Origin: Gnetum montanum
Lineage: Eukaryota; Streptophyta; Gnetopsida; Gnetales; Gnetaceae
Reading direction: 5' to 3'
DNA length: 64,000 nt
Assembly: GCA_015680685.1 (NCBI GenBank)
Contig: MNCI01001345.1
Coordinates: 36,035 to 100,034, forward strand
The notes below the pieces were generated by a model. That model saw only the letters and a program-made list of their open reading frames with translations. It was not told the DNA's origin and did no database searches. The number at the start of each line of letters is the position of its first letter. The first letter of the stretch is position 1. Shown piece by piece: positions 1 to 12,134 of the stretch. A program made the position numbers and the translations under genes.

Positions 1-226
1 TTGTAGATAGGAGTAATCAAAGCCTAATAACACCAACTAATCATATGCCTTACTAAGAGTTACACCATACACTTTAACTTCACTAAATCAAAATATAAAG
101 ATAACAATCTCAAGCTTAACATAAATTACTAGTATAATTACATTTTCCATTTGTGGGTTATGATCTAGTCACACATGAAAACTCATTACTTGTATGGTAG
201 AGTGTTGGATGCTTCACCACTCATAA
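1..226 (+). repeat. 3' part of a type-1 LTR, cut by the window edge
   Basis: This stretch aligns by eye with the last part of the LTRs at 7806-8682 and 19689-20562, sharing the phrases AGAGTTACACCATA and TGGTAGAGTGTTGGATGCT. It ends in TCATAA where other copies have TCATCA. A decayed primer-binding site (TAGCATCATTTCT) follows at 228-240 and then stops abruptly, so the internal region of this element is lost. Confidence 0.75.
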
Positions 227-240
227 TTAGCATCATTTCT

Positions 241-321
241 ACAAAATTATAGATGTAATGTAGCATCTAAAACATATTACATATGATATATTAGCTAACA
301 ATAGAATTTCATACTTTATCA
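241..321 (-). repeat. 5' stub of a type-2 LTR (3' LTR of copy F)
   Basis: Read on the minus strand it begins TGATAAAGTATGAAATT, like the LTR start at 54710. A decayed polypurine tract lies just upstream at 322-337 (minus strand GGTGGTA). Only about 80 bp survive before the sequence switches to the plus-oriented LTR relic at 1-240, so the 3' LTR of copy F was truncated by a rearrangement. Confidence 0.65.
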
Positions 322-1797
322 TACCACCAAGACTCATGAAAAACTCGTCCTCAAGTTGTATAGGAGGAATAAAGTTCATTACAAAAATTTTGAGTTAACT
401 AGGACTAGAATGACTAACATGATAAGTATGAGTGTCATATTAGAAATTTTATTCAAGTGGATGTCTTGAAATTTGACAAAAAACATTCAATATACATCAA
501 ATCTTACAAAATTGTATAGGTCTTCAAAAAATCCATCGAAGATGAATCTTCTTATTTTCCCTAGTAATGGCAGTCTTTCCAACCTTGATTATTATGTTGA
601 TGCTTCTCTTTTTATGTAGAACATTCTTGAAGGATAGGCTGAATTTTTTTCTCATCTTCCCATTGGTCCAAAAAACATATTATGTTTCAAATTTAATTCT
701 TGTATGAGCTACTATTTGTCCATGGGCATATCATCTCATGTCCTTCTCTTGGCATTTTTTCTTGACTTGCAAAAGACCTTAAACTTTAGCCTTTTCTTTT
801 AGCATCACCTACAATCACCATACGATCAACAATAATTTTGGTAAATTTTCCTTAATAATCAACCATTTTCAAATCCCTTAGTTAGCTCAAAATTTAAAAA
901 CATTTTAGCATTTAGGCTCAAGGTGATTTCATAATAATGCTTCCCAAGGCTCTAATGTAACTAAAATCATAAAGTTGTTTACATTATTTTGATTCTTATT
1001 ACTATTAGCTATCATAAGTTTTGAAAATTAGGTGTTAGAAAAATTTCATCCCTTAATCACACCCCCCTCCCCCCACAATTAATGAGCTTAACTCCAAAAA
1101 TGTACAAGTTTTCAAACAATTAAAACTAAAGGTCTGCGTCATAAGATTGCCAAAAATTTTGAATTTTGAATTGATAAGAAATTTTACTATAAAATAATTA
1201 AAGATAATTTGAAATTTTTTATAAGTAGTTGCAAAATCATGCACAAATTTAGAGAAGTTATCCATGATGTCCTTGAACATGTGAGGTTCTGGTTCAAAGT
1301 CATGATCAACAAAAGTTATGCAAGTGGGTCCCCCCCAAAGCAAGCTCCTACCATAATTTCCTAACATAACCACTTCTATAGATGTACATGGGCATCTTAG
1401 AAGTTAAATGTAGATAATACCTTTGTTCCAAACAACACACAACTACCTTGGTTAGGATTCTACACTATATTATACAAAACCATTAGGTACATAATTTCAT
1501 GCAGCGGTAAGATGACTAATGGAATGAGAAGGGATTAAAAAGAATAGGATGTGAAGTGTCTTACCATAGGCATAATAAATTCTATGTTTGATGTGTGATT
1601 AAAATAATCATTAGATTTTCATCCAAGATTCAAACCAAGTCCATCTCACTTTTCAGTGGCATTGCATTGTATCATCCCCAAGACTAACAACTAAAAGAAC
1701 ACCATTGTTGTAAGAAGTATTATAACTTGGCAATGTAGTTCAACGAAGGAGTTTATTAATAGTATGTTCTTTTTATTTTTTATATTTTTGAGAAGCT
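322..1797 (-). other. 3' internal non-coding region of type-2 copy F
   Basis: This is the minus-strand stretch between the paired motif (1800-1934) and the polypurine tract. It starts at the PPT with the phrase GAGGACGAGTTTTTCATGAG, shared with copy D just above 12891. Around 1053-1373 it carries a run of codons comparable in place to 13448-13639 of copy D, including the nearby phrase for GGGGGACCCA. I recognise no protein domain, and stops are frequent. C/G runs occur at 1062-1075 and 1330-1337. Confidence 0.5.
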
Positions 1798-1799
1798 GC

Positions 1800-1934
1800 C
1801 TACCTTCATGCATCAGTAACATGTCTTTCTAGTGGAACGCATAGAAATTTTATTTTGGGCTTTTATTTTATTTTTACTATGTTGGAATTACTAGAGGATT
1901 ACCTTTAGGCATGGGTAACATGCATTATAATGAC
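1800..1934 (-). repeat. Paired ~35-bp motif of copy F
   Basis: Two copies of CACTAGAAAGACATGTTACC plus CATGCCTGAAGGTAG (minus strand) lie about 100 bp apart, at roughly 1800-1834 and 1899-1933. The same pair with the same spacing recurs at 24182-24315, 43238-43372 and 50192-50328. The lower copy is the better preserved. Function unknown. Confidence 0.7.
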
Positions 1935-2555
1935 ATATTAAGGCAGAACATATCATACTATTACTTCCATTTTTTGTTAGAACTCAAGAAAATAATAGAC
2001 CATTAACAATAAGATATAACTCACAGAAGTAGTTCTAGAAAATCCACAACTTCCCTTTATGTCACATCCTTTTCATTCCCATTTGGTTATTCACTCTTCT
2101 ATCTAGGCATAATGATCAGGATTTTATTCTTATTTTATTATAAAAAGAATATCATTATGACCATCATAAGAATCTCCTATCGTTGAAAATGAAAAAAATA
2201 CAATTATTTACCCAATCATCTAGATAGCACAGGATAGAAACCCAACATGTAGCATTGACTTCTACATCATGATTGATAATATTGTTAAATAAAACATAGT
2301 AACCATCCATTTAACATAAAGAAAATGACTCAAGAAAAGAGAAAATTATATAGAAAAAGAATAGCAAGAAATGAAAAACATATTAAAAATTGAAAAATTT
2401 TGAAGAAATACAAAAAGGATAATAAAATTCTAAAACAAAAAGTGCATATACACTTATTAGTTCTTGATCCAAGATGGAGCATCTTCCCCATAACTAAAAT
2501 CATGGATCAGCATTTGTATAATGGACTGAATGTTCATTTAGTTATACACCATAAG
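1935..2555 (-). other. AT-rich spacer of copy F
   Basis: This is an A-rich (minus-strand T-rich) stretch between the protease/linker relic and the paired motif. It matches the spacer at 50330-50955 of copy E in order and wording. In the full-length type-1 copies the equivalent T-rich spacer follows integrase (23557-23826, 42650-42880). No gene is seen. Confidence 0.5.
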
Positions 2556-2559
2556 TTTC

Positions 2560-5254
2560 CCATTTATCATCATTAGTGATTTGATTTTTCACTAGTTAGC
2601 ACATTTAACATTGATGATAATTAGGTTTCAATTATTTGGAGACATATATTCAGTTGGAATTGAAGGTGTTTCCTATTTAGAGGGTCAAGATATGTTTTTT
2701 TCTTTAATTTTCTATTTTGGTTCTTGGGTCTCCATGTTTAACAATTTCTTCTAGTCTATAGTCAAAGTGTAAGACGTCCTTTTCTAAGTTCTTTGTTTAG
2801 TTCATTGTCTTAGGACTAGATCTAATAAGTAGGTTGGATGTTTCCATGTATATTTAAAATGGTTTGGTATTCTAATTTTCTAACCATTGGGTGTCTTTTG
2901 GTTTAGTGAATATTGTGTAAACATAATTTTACACACACACTTGTTTTTCAAGTTTTTTGTGGATTGGAATAGGGATCATGTTATCACTTTGAACTTTTAG
3001 GCCATAGTTTCACCCTTTATCATTATTAGTAATGCATTGAATTTTCTATCTCTCCATAGTGATAGGTTTATCTTTGATGTTTTGTATTGGAGGGGTGATG
3101 GTTGTTGACTTTTACATAGGATTAGGAGACCTTGTTTTCTTAAAGAAGGGGGTTACACTAGATTGTCCTTATGATAGTTCTAATAAGATAGTAGGTCTAC
3201 TAGTTTTATTAACATGTGTGCAAACTATCCTAAAGAAAGGATGTTTCTAAGAATTTTACTGAGATCGTTGCACTCTTTTGTTAAGGTTGTACTCTTTTGT
3301 TAAGGTTGTGATGCTAATATTTCCTACATTGTTGATTTTGGCACATGTTGATGACAACTATGAGAGTATTAAGGATGTGATGGATGATGAGAAATATGGG
3401 ATGGTGATCCCACAAGAGATGTTGTGGGTTGATGATATTTAGGAGAGTAGAAGTAGTGACTTGAGGCATGGGAAGTAGAACCATTTGGAAAAACATGTTG
3501 TTGAACATAGTATTCATAAGGGTCTAACTAGCAATAGGGATATTGATGGTTTAGGGTTTGGCGTCCCCATGACTATGGGTTTTGCCACTATGATTGATAG
3601 TAGTTATGAGGTTGAAAAAACTCCCATTGGGATAGTATGGTTGGTTGTAGGACTATCTATAATTACCTTGTAGGTAAGGTAATCTCTTAGGCATTTTCTT
3701 TTTTATGAACTTGGGATTCAAAGAAGACCAAAACTCTTGTAGATGTAACATAACTAGGCAATAGCCCTTTGGATGATCATATTGATAGATGTTACATCTG
3801 TCCTCCTTCTCTATATCTGAGTCTTTTACCTCTTCTACTACAAGTATTTTTCCTTTTTTCTGATAAGTTTCCTTACATGTTTCCTTGTTCTTTTTTCTCT
3901 TCTTATTTTAATCACTTGATCCTAGTTTCCTTACCTTCTCCTCTATTATTTTCAAGTTGGTTGTAACTTTTTCATTCATCAAGTCCCACATCTTATCTAC
4001 CCTTGCTTCAATCTCGATGATAAACTTTTGTATTGACAAGGTTTTATGTGAAATCAACTCATTAAGAGTTGCCTCTTTTTCCTGATCATAAATATGGATA
4101 TATTTTTAATGAAGATTTGAATCCAAGTTATATTCCTCTATGCTCTCCCTTTTACATAAATCTTCTTCTTATTTTTCCACATGTTTAACTAGCTTTTGTA
4201 TTTAATGGGCTCTTAGTTTTGATAATCATCCTTGGGCATAGATCCCAAGGGTCTCCCTCATTTTTTACGAAATCCATCTATGATGTGATGAAGCTACTCA
4301 CTTTGAGAAAATTTATGGCCTTAGCATCAATGCAATAGAGAATAGTATCTTCCCAAGGCTAAATCAAGGATTTATGGTTCTCTTTTTTCCATCCTTGGAT
4401 TTTTTTCCTTAGATTAAAAACTCTTACATAGGTTTGGTAGTTCTTATGGAAGAGCTCAAGCAATGTTGACCACTTGTGGATTGAATTTGGTTCCAACTAT
4501 CTATACCAACTTTCAGCTTCTTCTATTAGTGTCCTAGGGAAGATCTTAAGCTTTTTTCCACTTACTTTCAATATTTTACAAAGTGCAAGCATCATGGAAG
4601 ACTTGTAAATGTTGTTGTGAATAATAATTATAGCCTCCCTTAAATTTAGAAATGTTATTCAAATCAAGCTATTTGATCTAACTTTTGCTATGATGGCTAT
4701 GAGATATTCTAATTGCATCCATGATATGTATTATGCTTTTAGTATCCAACAAGGGTTCATCATCATTAGATATATCATAGTAATAATATATATTTATATT
4801 TTTCTAATTATGATGATCTTATATATTCTTCATTTGATATGTTGTATCTTTTCTTTGATTTCCATTTCTATCTCTATCATGACCCCTTAGTGTAACTCTA
4901 TCTTCATACCTATGTTCAACTTTGTTAGAACTAGACATTGAAGATGAAGAGGAAGATGGTGAACTAGGAGAAATGCCATGGTTTCTATATTTTCCACTAT
5001 GATCACTTGGTTCATCTTTTCTAGGTTTTTTGGAGGTTTTAAGTCTTAAGGTTCTCCTTGTTATAGGACTTGTTCCATCCCCTCTGGGATTATCCATGAT
5101 AGTTAAATGTTGTCTTTGATAGTATGGGTCAAATGAGCATATGAAACCATTGCTTGGAGAGGTTTACTCTAATTTATTCAATATAAGTTCTATTACTTAT
5201 TCGACTAGTGGTCTCATTATGTGATGGATTATAGGTCCTATGTGAAGATGACTT
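2560..5254 (-). pseudogene. Degenerate gag-protease of type-2 copy F
   Basis: Gag would form the nucleocapsid shell of the retroelement, and protease would cut the polyprotein. The relic starts opposite 5254, where the ATG seen in copy E (53630) has become AAG. The N-terminal part encodes a Ser/Arg-rich stretch around 4819-5097 (key pieces NPRGDGTS, SSPSSSSSS). The gag core follows around 4300-4650 (minus strand; pieces like LFQ-, LEPNSI). A zinc-knuckle-like motif lies near 3770-3800 with pattern C-x2-Y-x3-H-x4-C (CNIYQYDHPKGYC), the second Cys being replaced by Tyr as in copies D and E. Downstream is a Pro/His/Asn-rich tract and a protease/linker relic to about 2560. No RT or integrase follows. 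The frame is broken many times, so it is non-functional. Confidence 0.7.
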
Positions 5255-5367
5255 GTTTTTGGTTAATAATGTGTGTGGATTAAAATATTAATTTTTCTTA
5301 AAAGAAAAGTTAGTAATTATTTTATAACGATCATTTGTAATATAACTAAGCTATATCACTAGGAACA

Positions 5368-5385
5368 TCCTCGACAATGATGCCA
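5368..5385 (-). promoter_or_regulatory. Primer-binding site of copy F (tRNA-Asp type)
   Basis: The minus strand reads TGGCATCATTGTCGAGGA one base after the LTR. It matches TGGCGCCGTTGCCGGGGA at 14 of 18 positions, consistent with tRNA-Asp priming. Confidence 0.75.
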
Positions 5386-5386
5386 A

Positions 5387-6216
5387 TGATGAATGACAAG
5401 TGTCCCCTATGCCCAACTATATGAATTACAAGTGTGTATGCACGATTCGGTTAAATTCCATGGATGGGACTAGTGTGACATCTAAATCATTAAGTATTGA
5501 CCATAGGTTATTATCTTCTCACTTGGACTAGTAGTATGGTTTATTCTAAAGTGAGGCATATGATTATTGATGTTTTGTAGCTATGGCTAAGCTAGTTAAA
5601 ATCATGGAAATAAATGGTTTAATTAATCTAACTAATAACAAAAAGATAAATCCTAAGCTAATCTATAGGTGATGAGTGTTCATTTCTAGCTTACTGTACA
5701 CATTATAGATTCATGTAACCACTACTAGGATTACCAAGTATTATGCTACTAAGCAAACCAAGTAATAACACTACTAGGGTTACCAAGAAAATATGTGTTT
5801 ATGCTCAAAAATGGTCACACTCATTCGACCAATTGATTAACATGCATGAAACTATAAATATTAACTAAGTACATGAAAATTAAATTTCATTGAAAGTAAA
5901 TCTATTCTAAGTCAAAGTGCTACAATGAATATGAATCAATCTCGATCTTATTTCTATTCATGAAATGTGTCTAGGTATAATTCCACTCAAATAAGACATT
6001 GTAAAACTAAACCAAATGCACACTACTAGCACTAACTGACTATTTTCTAAGATTACAAAATAAAATTACAGGAGTTTAGCTACTAGAATAAACAAGGTGT
6101 TCATAAAAATTATAGGAGACTCATATTTATAGGAATTTATTATAATTGTAATTTTACATTTATGACATATTATCCTAGCTTATGATAGAGAAAATGTGAT
6201 GTAGGGAATGCTACAT
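5387..6216 (-). repeat. 5' LTR of type-2 copy F, 5'-truncated
   Basis: Minus-oriented LTR ending TTCATCA next to the primer-binding site. A TATAAATA box lies at 6124-6131 (minus). It contains the doublet GGTAATCC/GGTAACCC...AGTAGTG near 5720-5800 shared by all LTRs here. Its expected start TGATAAAGC is missing: similarity to the LTR at 53763-54710 stops near 6216, where ORF2 sequence begins. U3 is therefore cut by a rearrangement. Confidence 0.8.
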
Positions 6217-6344
6217 GATTGAACCTCCTATTGTGCATGTTTGGCCTATGAAGTTTGTTCTCCTACTTGGCCTTTCCCAAACCCTCTTAGTCTCTTACTT
6301 ATTGGTAATGAATGTCCTTTAGCTCTTGGTCTCTTGAAGACCAT
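6217..6344 (-). pseudogene. N-terminal fragment of ORF2
   Basis: The minus strand starts ATG at 6344 and encodes a basic N-terminus with KRPRA and SKRLRG, matching the starts of the ORF2 copies at 34903 (-), 29327 (+) and 44741 (+). It runs only about 40 codons before meeting the LTR of copy F at 6216. The two Lys/Arg clusters look like a bipartite nuclear localisation signal (inference). Confidence 0.65.
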
Positions 6345-7475
6345 CAACAATCATTAAGAGTTTAAGATTACCAAAATGTTTAAATTTGGTCATAATGGTT
6401 CATATTTCTTTCTTGTACTCTCGATTAGATTAATCTTGTATCTTAACATGATTGCAGAGTTAGAAAAATTTTGAAAAGAAATCCCCCAAGTGTTATACTT
6501 ATAATTATTATGGCCCTCTATAGTTGTTATTTCCTTAATTTTTTGTGTCCTTGTTTAGCTAATATGGTTAATAAGGAGGATTAGCTAAGCTTTTTAGCTT
6601 AAATTTGATTAATTAACCATCATATTCTTATTATTCTTTTATGCTAACCCTTATACAATCCTCTAAGCATGATGAAGATTTTGGCTCAATTTTCCTTCTT
6701 TTCATGCAATTCTCTCCTCTAAAACTAAGTTGAATGCTTTAGGATCAATAAAATTTGAGAATTTTGCAAATTAGAGCTACAATGAGGAAGTTATGGTTTT
6801 GAGAAGTTAGATTACCAAAGCTCAAAGAAAAAAATATTCAAAATTTTCTTTTGGTGCACAATGATGAAATGAAAATTTCCTTAACTCCTACACATATATA
6901 TACTATTTTTATAATCATGACATCATAGATGAAACATCATAGGCCATGTGACATGTAGCTACAATGTCACCACAAAAAATTTGGAATTTTTTTATGGATT
7001 TTCATGGAAAAAATGAGTCAATTGGAATCTTTGGAAGATGTGAAGATCATCTAAAGAATCTTGAATTATTAATGATACTTAAATTTTTGAAAATTTGGTG
7101 TTCAAGATTACAAGGAAGGAATCTTGGGAAATGAACGTTTATTAAGTGTAAATGAGATGGATTGAGAGTTATGAATGTTTGGATAGATTATTGAACTTGA
7201 GGGAAGTAAAAATTGAATTCCAAAGTGTTATGGGAATTCAAAGATGATGTGGATATTATTTTTAGGTATGAGACACAATAGTTATACAATTGAGTCCTCC
7301 ACAAAGTAGGATTTAGCCCTTAGTATCCTTGTATAACCACACCTAAAAGTGTCCCTAGGCATCAAAGGAGTTGAATTTAAGACATGCCTTTCTTTTAAAA
7401 CACACATGCTTGTATTGCCAAATTTGGAAAATAACACTATCTTAACCAAAACCATAAAGTGATGATTTGTATGAG
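6345..7475 (-). other. Non-coding region upstream of ORF2 (inverted piece)
   Basis: It matches 34904-36007 (-) and, reverse-complemented, 24600-25717 and 43700-44740 (+). Shared phrases include GAGACACAATAGTTATAC and the decayed TACCTTGGGGA...TATAAGGGCACTA block. It seems to be the spacer or leader between integrase and ORF2 of type-1 elements. Near 7475 it flips directly into the plus-oriented end of ORF2, an inversion or fold-back junction. No ORF is recognisable. Confidence 0.6.
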
Positions 7476-7603
7476 CATGGACAATATATGATCCAAGGAC
7501 AAAAGAAGAAAAACTTCAAGTGCACCTAAACCATTACCAAATTCAAAAGTCTAGTGATAAAGGGAAGAAGTTGATGGAAGAGCCTCCACTACTTAGAACA
7601 TAA
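7476..7603 (+). pseudogene. C-terminal end of ORF2
   Basis: It encodes the ORF2 tail (pieces DKGKKLMEEPPPL) and stops at TAA 7601-7603, as in the copies ending at 19480, 28470, 46859 (+) and 32122 (-). It is followed by 200 bp of 3' untranslated sequence with a poly-T run, then the polypurine tract at 7798-7805 and the LTR at 7806. Confidence 0.7.
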
Positions 7604-7805
7604 ACTACACTGAGCTACTTTAGATTTTTGTTTTTTTTTTTGTTTATAATTTTCAACTATGTCTAACCTTTTTAAAAACACCACTATGGCATTCAAGATT
7701 TATGTAAATAGTTAGTCAACTTAATTCTACCTTCCAATTTTGTAAGGGACTTTATCCTAAGTTTTTTTTAACTCAAGGATGAGTTTCTAGTCAGTTGTGA
7801 GGGTA

Positions 7806-8682
7806 TGATAAACTCAATTTTCAAAGTGATGTGATATAAAAAATATGATATTGTATCAACGATGTCATAGGCCATGTTAGATCATCATTGATGTGGTGTC
7901 TCAAGATCTTTGCATCCCTATAAATACTAACACTTGGATGCACAATTGATAAATTTTTCATTTTAGTCTTAAGGAAACCCATATAGTTTTTTTTTCATAG
8001 TTTTAGCAATAGAGTGAATGCCTACATTTTGATGTTGAGTAGTTGTATATACTCTTTATTCGAGTGAAGTATACTTGGGCATAGTTCATGTCTACAAATA
8101 AAAATTAAGATTTCTTTTTATCATTGCAACATCCAATTAGTTTTACTATTTTACATAGCTTAATTTCCATGTTTACTTAGTTAACTATTTACATTTTCAA
8201 AGTACTTTACTTGTTCACTAATAAAGCATAATGAGTAAAATTGGTTTTGAACACATACATGTCATCATTTGGTAATCCCAGTGGTGTTATTGCTTGGTTT
8301 GCCTAGTGTCAAAATTTTTGGTACTCTAGTAGTGGTTACATGATCCCAAGGCATGTATGGTAGACCAAGACCAAATGCTCATTGTTATAGGCTAGAGAAG
8401 ATTTACATTACCATCATTACTTAGATTTAAATTATTATTTTCAATTTACATTATGTTTGTAACTAGGATTTATCAAAGCCTAACAACATCAACTAATCAT
8501 ATGCCTTACTAAGAGTTACACCATATACTTGAACTTCACTAACTCAAAGTGGGAAGATAGCGATCTCAAACTTAACACAAATTACTAGCATAATTACATT
8601 GTCCATCTATAGATGATGATCTGGTCATGTGTAAACACTCATGACTTGTATGGTAGAGTGTTGGATGCTCCACCATGTATCA
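7806..8682 (+). repeat. 5' LTR of type-1 copy A
   Basis: Starts TGATAAAC right after the purine tract TGAGGGTA and ends ATCA before the primer-binding site (877 bp). TATAAATA lies at 7919-7926. The doublet TTTGGTAATCCCAGTGGTG (8269-8287) and GGTACTCTAGTAGTGG (8320-8335) is present. It has both an ORF2 tail and PPT on its left and a primer-binding site and gag on its right, so it serves as the end of one element and the start of the next. It differs from its partner at 19689-20562 at roughly a fifth to a quarter of the positions I compared. Confidence 0.85.
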
Positions 8683-8683
8683 T

Positions 8684-8701
8684 TGGCACTGTTGCTAGGG
8701 A
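8684..8701 (+). promoter_or_regulatory. Primer-binding site of copy A (tRNA-Asp type)
   Basis: TGGCACTGTTGCTAGGGA begins one base after the LTR. It differs from TGGCGCCGTTGCCGGGGA at four places, all C/T or G/A changes. Confidence 0.8.
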
Positions 8702-8826
8702 TGTGTCAATGTGTGCTTAATAGTTAATCTTATACAATTTGTTGCATTACAAGATATAAAATTATATCTTTCATATTCTCAATTAATTTTACTAACACAA
8801 ACACACACAAGCATCAAAAACATAAC

Positions 8827-11800
8827 ATGTCCTCAACATTAAAAGAGAAGATGTCACCTATCAAAGAGCTATAGAAAAGTCATGACAAAAAACATGATAA
8901 TGAAAATTGGAGTGCACCAATGCAAACAAGAGTTTCATATGCTCACACTAATTTGTACTATCATAAATTTACATTCATCCTTCATTAAGATGAATAAATC
9001 ATATGGAGAGATATGTAGGATAACATAGTTTTCTCACCATAATGTTCAATACCATTAATGTTTCAAGAAGCCCTCAAGAAGGCCAACCTACGCCATGAAT
9101 AGGAAGGGTATCAAGTCACAAAGGACATGACTAGGCTATACCAACCAATAAAGCCCTAGGTAATAAGGGATGCTATCATGGAAGCACAACATGAACATGA
9201 TAATGGAAAGAAAGTCCCTTAGAAAATTGTCGTAGAGGAAATAGAAGATACCTCATTTCAAGTTGATAAGTTTTATCAACTTCAAAGATCTTACTCCCAC
9301 ACATCATTTATACACATTGAAGATCTTGCCAACATAAAGCTAAAGTCAAGTCATGTAGAGGACCTTGGAAGGAATGCAAAGGACTCAAGACATAGGCAAA
9401 GCTTAAGGCCTAGAGCTTCTAAAGAACTAAAAGAGAATTAATCAAGGAGTCATTGAAAAAAAACCACTTGACACCATTCTCCAACTACTTCATCCACCTC
9501 GTTGCATTTATCTATAGAGTCTAACAAGAGGAAATGTTGATACTAAGATAAAGAAAAAGAGAGACAAAGGAATGATGAGAGACATGAGTATAGAATAAGA
9601 TGTCTTGATAGTGAAGAGGATGAATATGAACAAAGAAGAAATAGAATCAGACATGAAAAAATGGAGCATTATGAACATATAAGGGGCTACCAATACAATA
9701 AATATTATGAACATGATCACTATAAAGAGCCCCTATTGGCCACTTGCAACATGATTGACATCAAGAAAATAGTCTCTATTCCAATAAAGAACTTAAGGGA
9801 TAGTCTCTTCAAGCAACTAGACATCAACAAGATGCCTAGATTTGAGGGTGGATATAACATAGATTCATAACATCACCTTCAAGAATTCCACAATGCCTAT
9901 GCTCTCCAAAACATAGATAGTAACTAGAAATAACTAAAGTTGTTCCCTAAAACACTCATTAAGGAGGTAGAAATCTATTATCAAGCCCTAGAACCAACAT
10001 CAATCCAAATATGAGGTTCCATGCTAGAACTATTCAATGATAAGTATCAAACCTACTCATGAGTATTAAACCTATGAAAGTAGATTCAAGCATGGAAGCA
10101 AGGAACACACAAATTCCTTAATGCATCAATCGGTAGGTAGTATTCCTTACTATATAGATTCCTAGGCCATGGATTTTCATGGAAAGAACAACTAAGGCAC
10201 ATAATATATGGGTTTAGGAACAAAACCAAAGAGACCCTTGGGTTTTATGCCTACGGATGATTATTAGAGATGACCATCCATTGAATTTAAAGGTTAATTA
10301 ACCAAGTAGTAAATGAAGAAGGAGAAATGAAGAAGAGAGAATCAACTAAAGAGCATAACAAAGATCAATCAATAAGAAAACATAATGTATAGATATGTGA
10401 TAAATAGAAGGATGAAACCTTGAAAGATGTCATCCAAAAGAAGAATCTACCAACACAAAAATTAGTGAATGATATAGCAACCAAGGTAGAGAAAATGTGG
10501 GATTCAATAGACAAAAAACTTTGCTATAGCCCTGACTATCATAGAAGAGAAGACTAAATAAGCAATTAACAAGGGAAAGGAAAAGAAGAAGAAAAGATAC
10601 TATGGATAGGAAAGTTACAAGTACAAAGGAAAAGTTACTATTGCTGAAGGATATACTGACTCTAGTTTTGAGGAAGAGGAAGGGTGTAAGATGTGCTAGT
10701 ATGAGCATCCTAGGGGATGTTGCCCTATTATGGTCCACTTATAAGAGTCTAGGGCATATGCACTCAATCTGAGTTTTGTCAAAAAGAAAATTCTAAGATG
10801 GTTACCTTATCCTTAAGATAATCTCAAACAACCTTTTTAGCTGACCTACTACCCAAGTGAAGCTTATCCTCAATCACAGGAGTAATACTAGTAATAGTGG
10901 TAGCAACCATAGGCATAGGAAATGCCACCGCCAAGGCAACAGTATTCATATAGGTAAATAGACCCTTATGGATGCTATGTGTAGTGTCTAATATCTCTAG
11001 GAAACATAATGGTTCACATTTATCAATATTATTCACTTGAGTATTATAGACCTACCACTCCAAGGATGGATTCCAACCCATATGTACATCCACCAATAGC
11101 TAGTCCATTAAGTCAACCATCCAATCATTTACCATCGATACTACCACTAGTAATTTAAGGGGAGCTACCCTCACAACCATAGCACAAAAATACTACTAAG
11201 GCAATGAATATATAGAAAGAGAATCATACCTACAATAGTAAAGAAGAATCTTCAAAATGTACTTTCTTCATGAAAATTCCTAAAAAGGCTAGTAGATTTA
11301 AGGCTTCATTGAATCTTGCTCCTTATATAAAGGATCCTCCTACCAACACCATGCTTCTACAATAGTCAAATCAAAAGATTACAAATTTCATGTTAACTAA
11401 AGTAGCATTAGATTGGATTAAGGTAGGAACACTTCCTAAGCAAATAATTGATATGATAATTCCTCCAAATTATTTACAAATCACTAGAAATTTACCATGC
11501 AAGGCTCTACTAGACTCAAGTTCCAGAGTAAATTTGATATCTCAATAAACATACAAGGCATGGAACCTACCACACTTAAAGAAGTACAACACAAGGTTAG
11601 ATCTAGCAAATCAATATATTTCCATTCCTTTTGGATAGATAGAAGATGAGAAAGGAGCCATACATATGCAAAGAATTATATGCATTACCAATAATAATGA
11701 AGGATGCAGTTATGGACTAAAACTTTAGAATGTCAACATAATTCCTACACCATCCCACAACAAATGAGAGAAACAATTGTGTGAACAAAAAGACATAAGG

Positions 11801-12130
11801 GCCACTAAACCAAAACACACCTAGTGGCTAAGAAATGACAACATAAAACTATCCAAAACATGCATGGAAACATTTGATCCACTTATTAACTCCTACCTTA
11901 ATAAAATGACCCAAACTAAGAACTCACAAAAGGGTATCATAAACTAGAATCATAAACCAACAAATAATAGAAATGGACATTTAAAATTTGAATTGAATAA
12001 TAAAAAAGAGAGTGTAGATGGATCTTCTAAAATGGAAAGATCATCTACTCCAATAGGATATATTTCCTCAAATGATTAGAACTTGATTACCATCAAGATT
12101 ACATGGGATAATAACCAAAAACCTAAGTCA
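8827..12130 (+). pseudogene. Degenerate gag-protease of type-1 copy A
   Basis: It starts ATG 8827 with SSTLKEKMSPIKEL. A charged, His/Arg/Glu-rich region follows (9500-9730). The retrotransposon gag core (PF03732-like) lies at about 9770-10330, recognised from KNLRDSLFKQLDINKMPRF, LFPKTLIKEVE, YSLLYRFLGHGFSWKEQLRH and NKTKETLGF. The zinc knuckle at 10685-10723 reads CKMC*YEHPRGCC, so this copy keeps the second Cys. A Pro/Gln-rich linker follows. A protease-like motif ALLDSSSRVNLIS lies near 11510-11550; the usual active site is ALLDxGS-. The protease-RT linker extends to about 12130, where copy D interrupts. Many in-frame stops are present. No RT or integrase is seen on the far side of D. Confidence 0.8.
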
Positions 12131-12134
12131 CTAA

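Noticed and set aside
4690-4890. Open stretch rich in Ile/Tyr/Met that looks like a membrane peptide
   Set aside because: It lies antisense to the gag relic of copy F and arises from AT-rich sequence. No start context or homologue is recognised.
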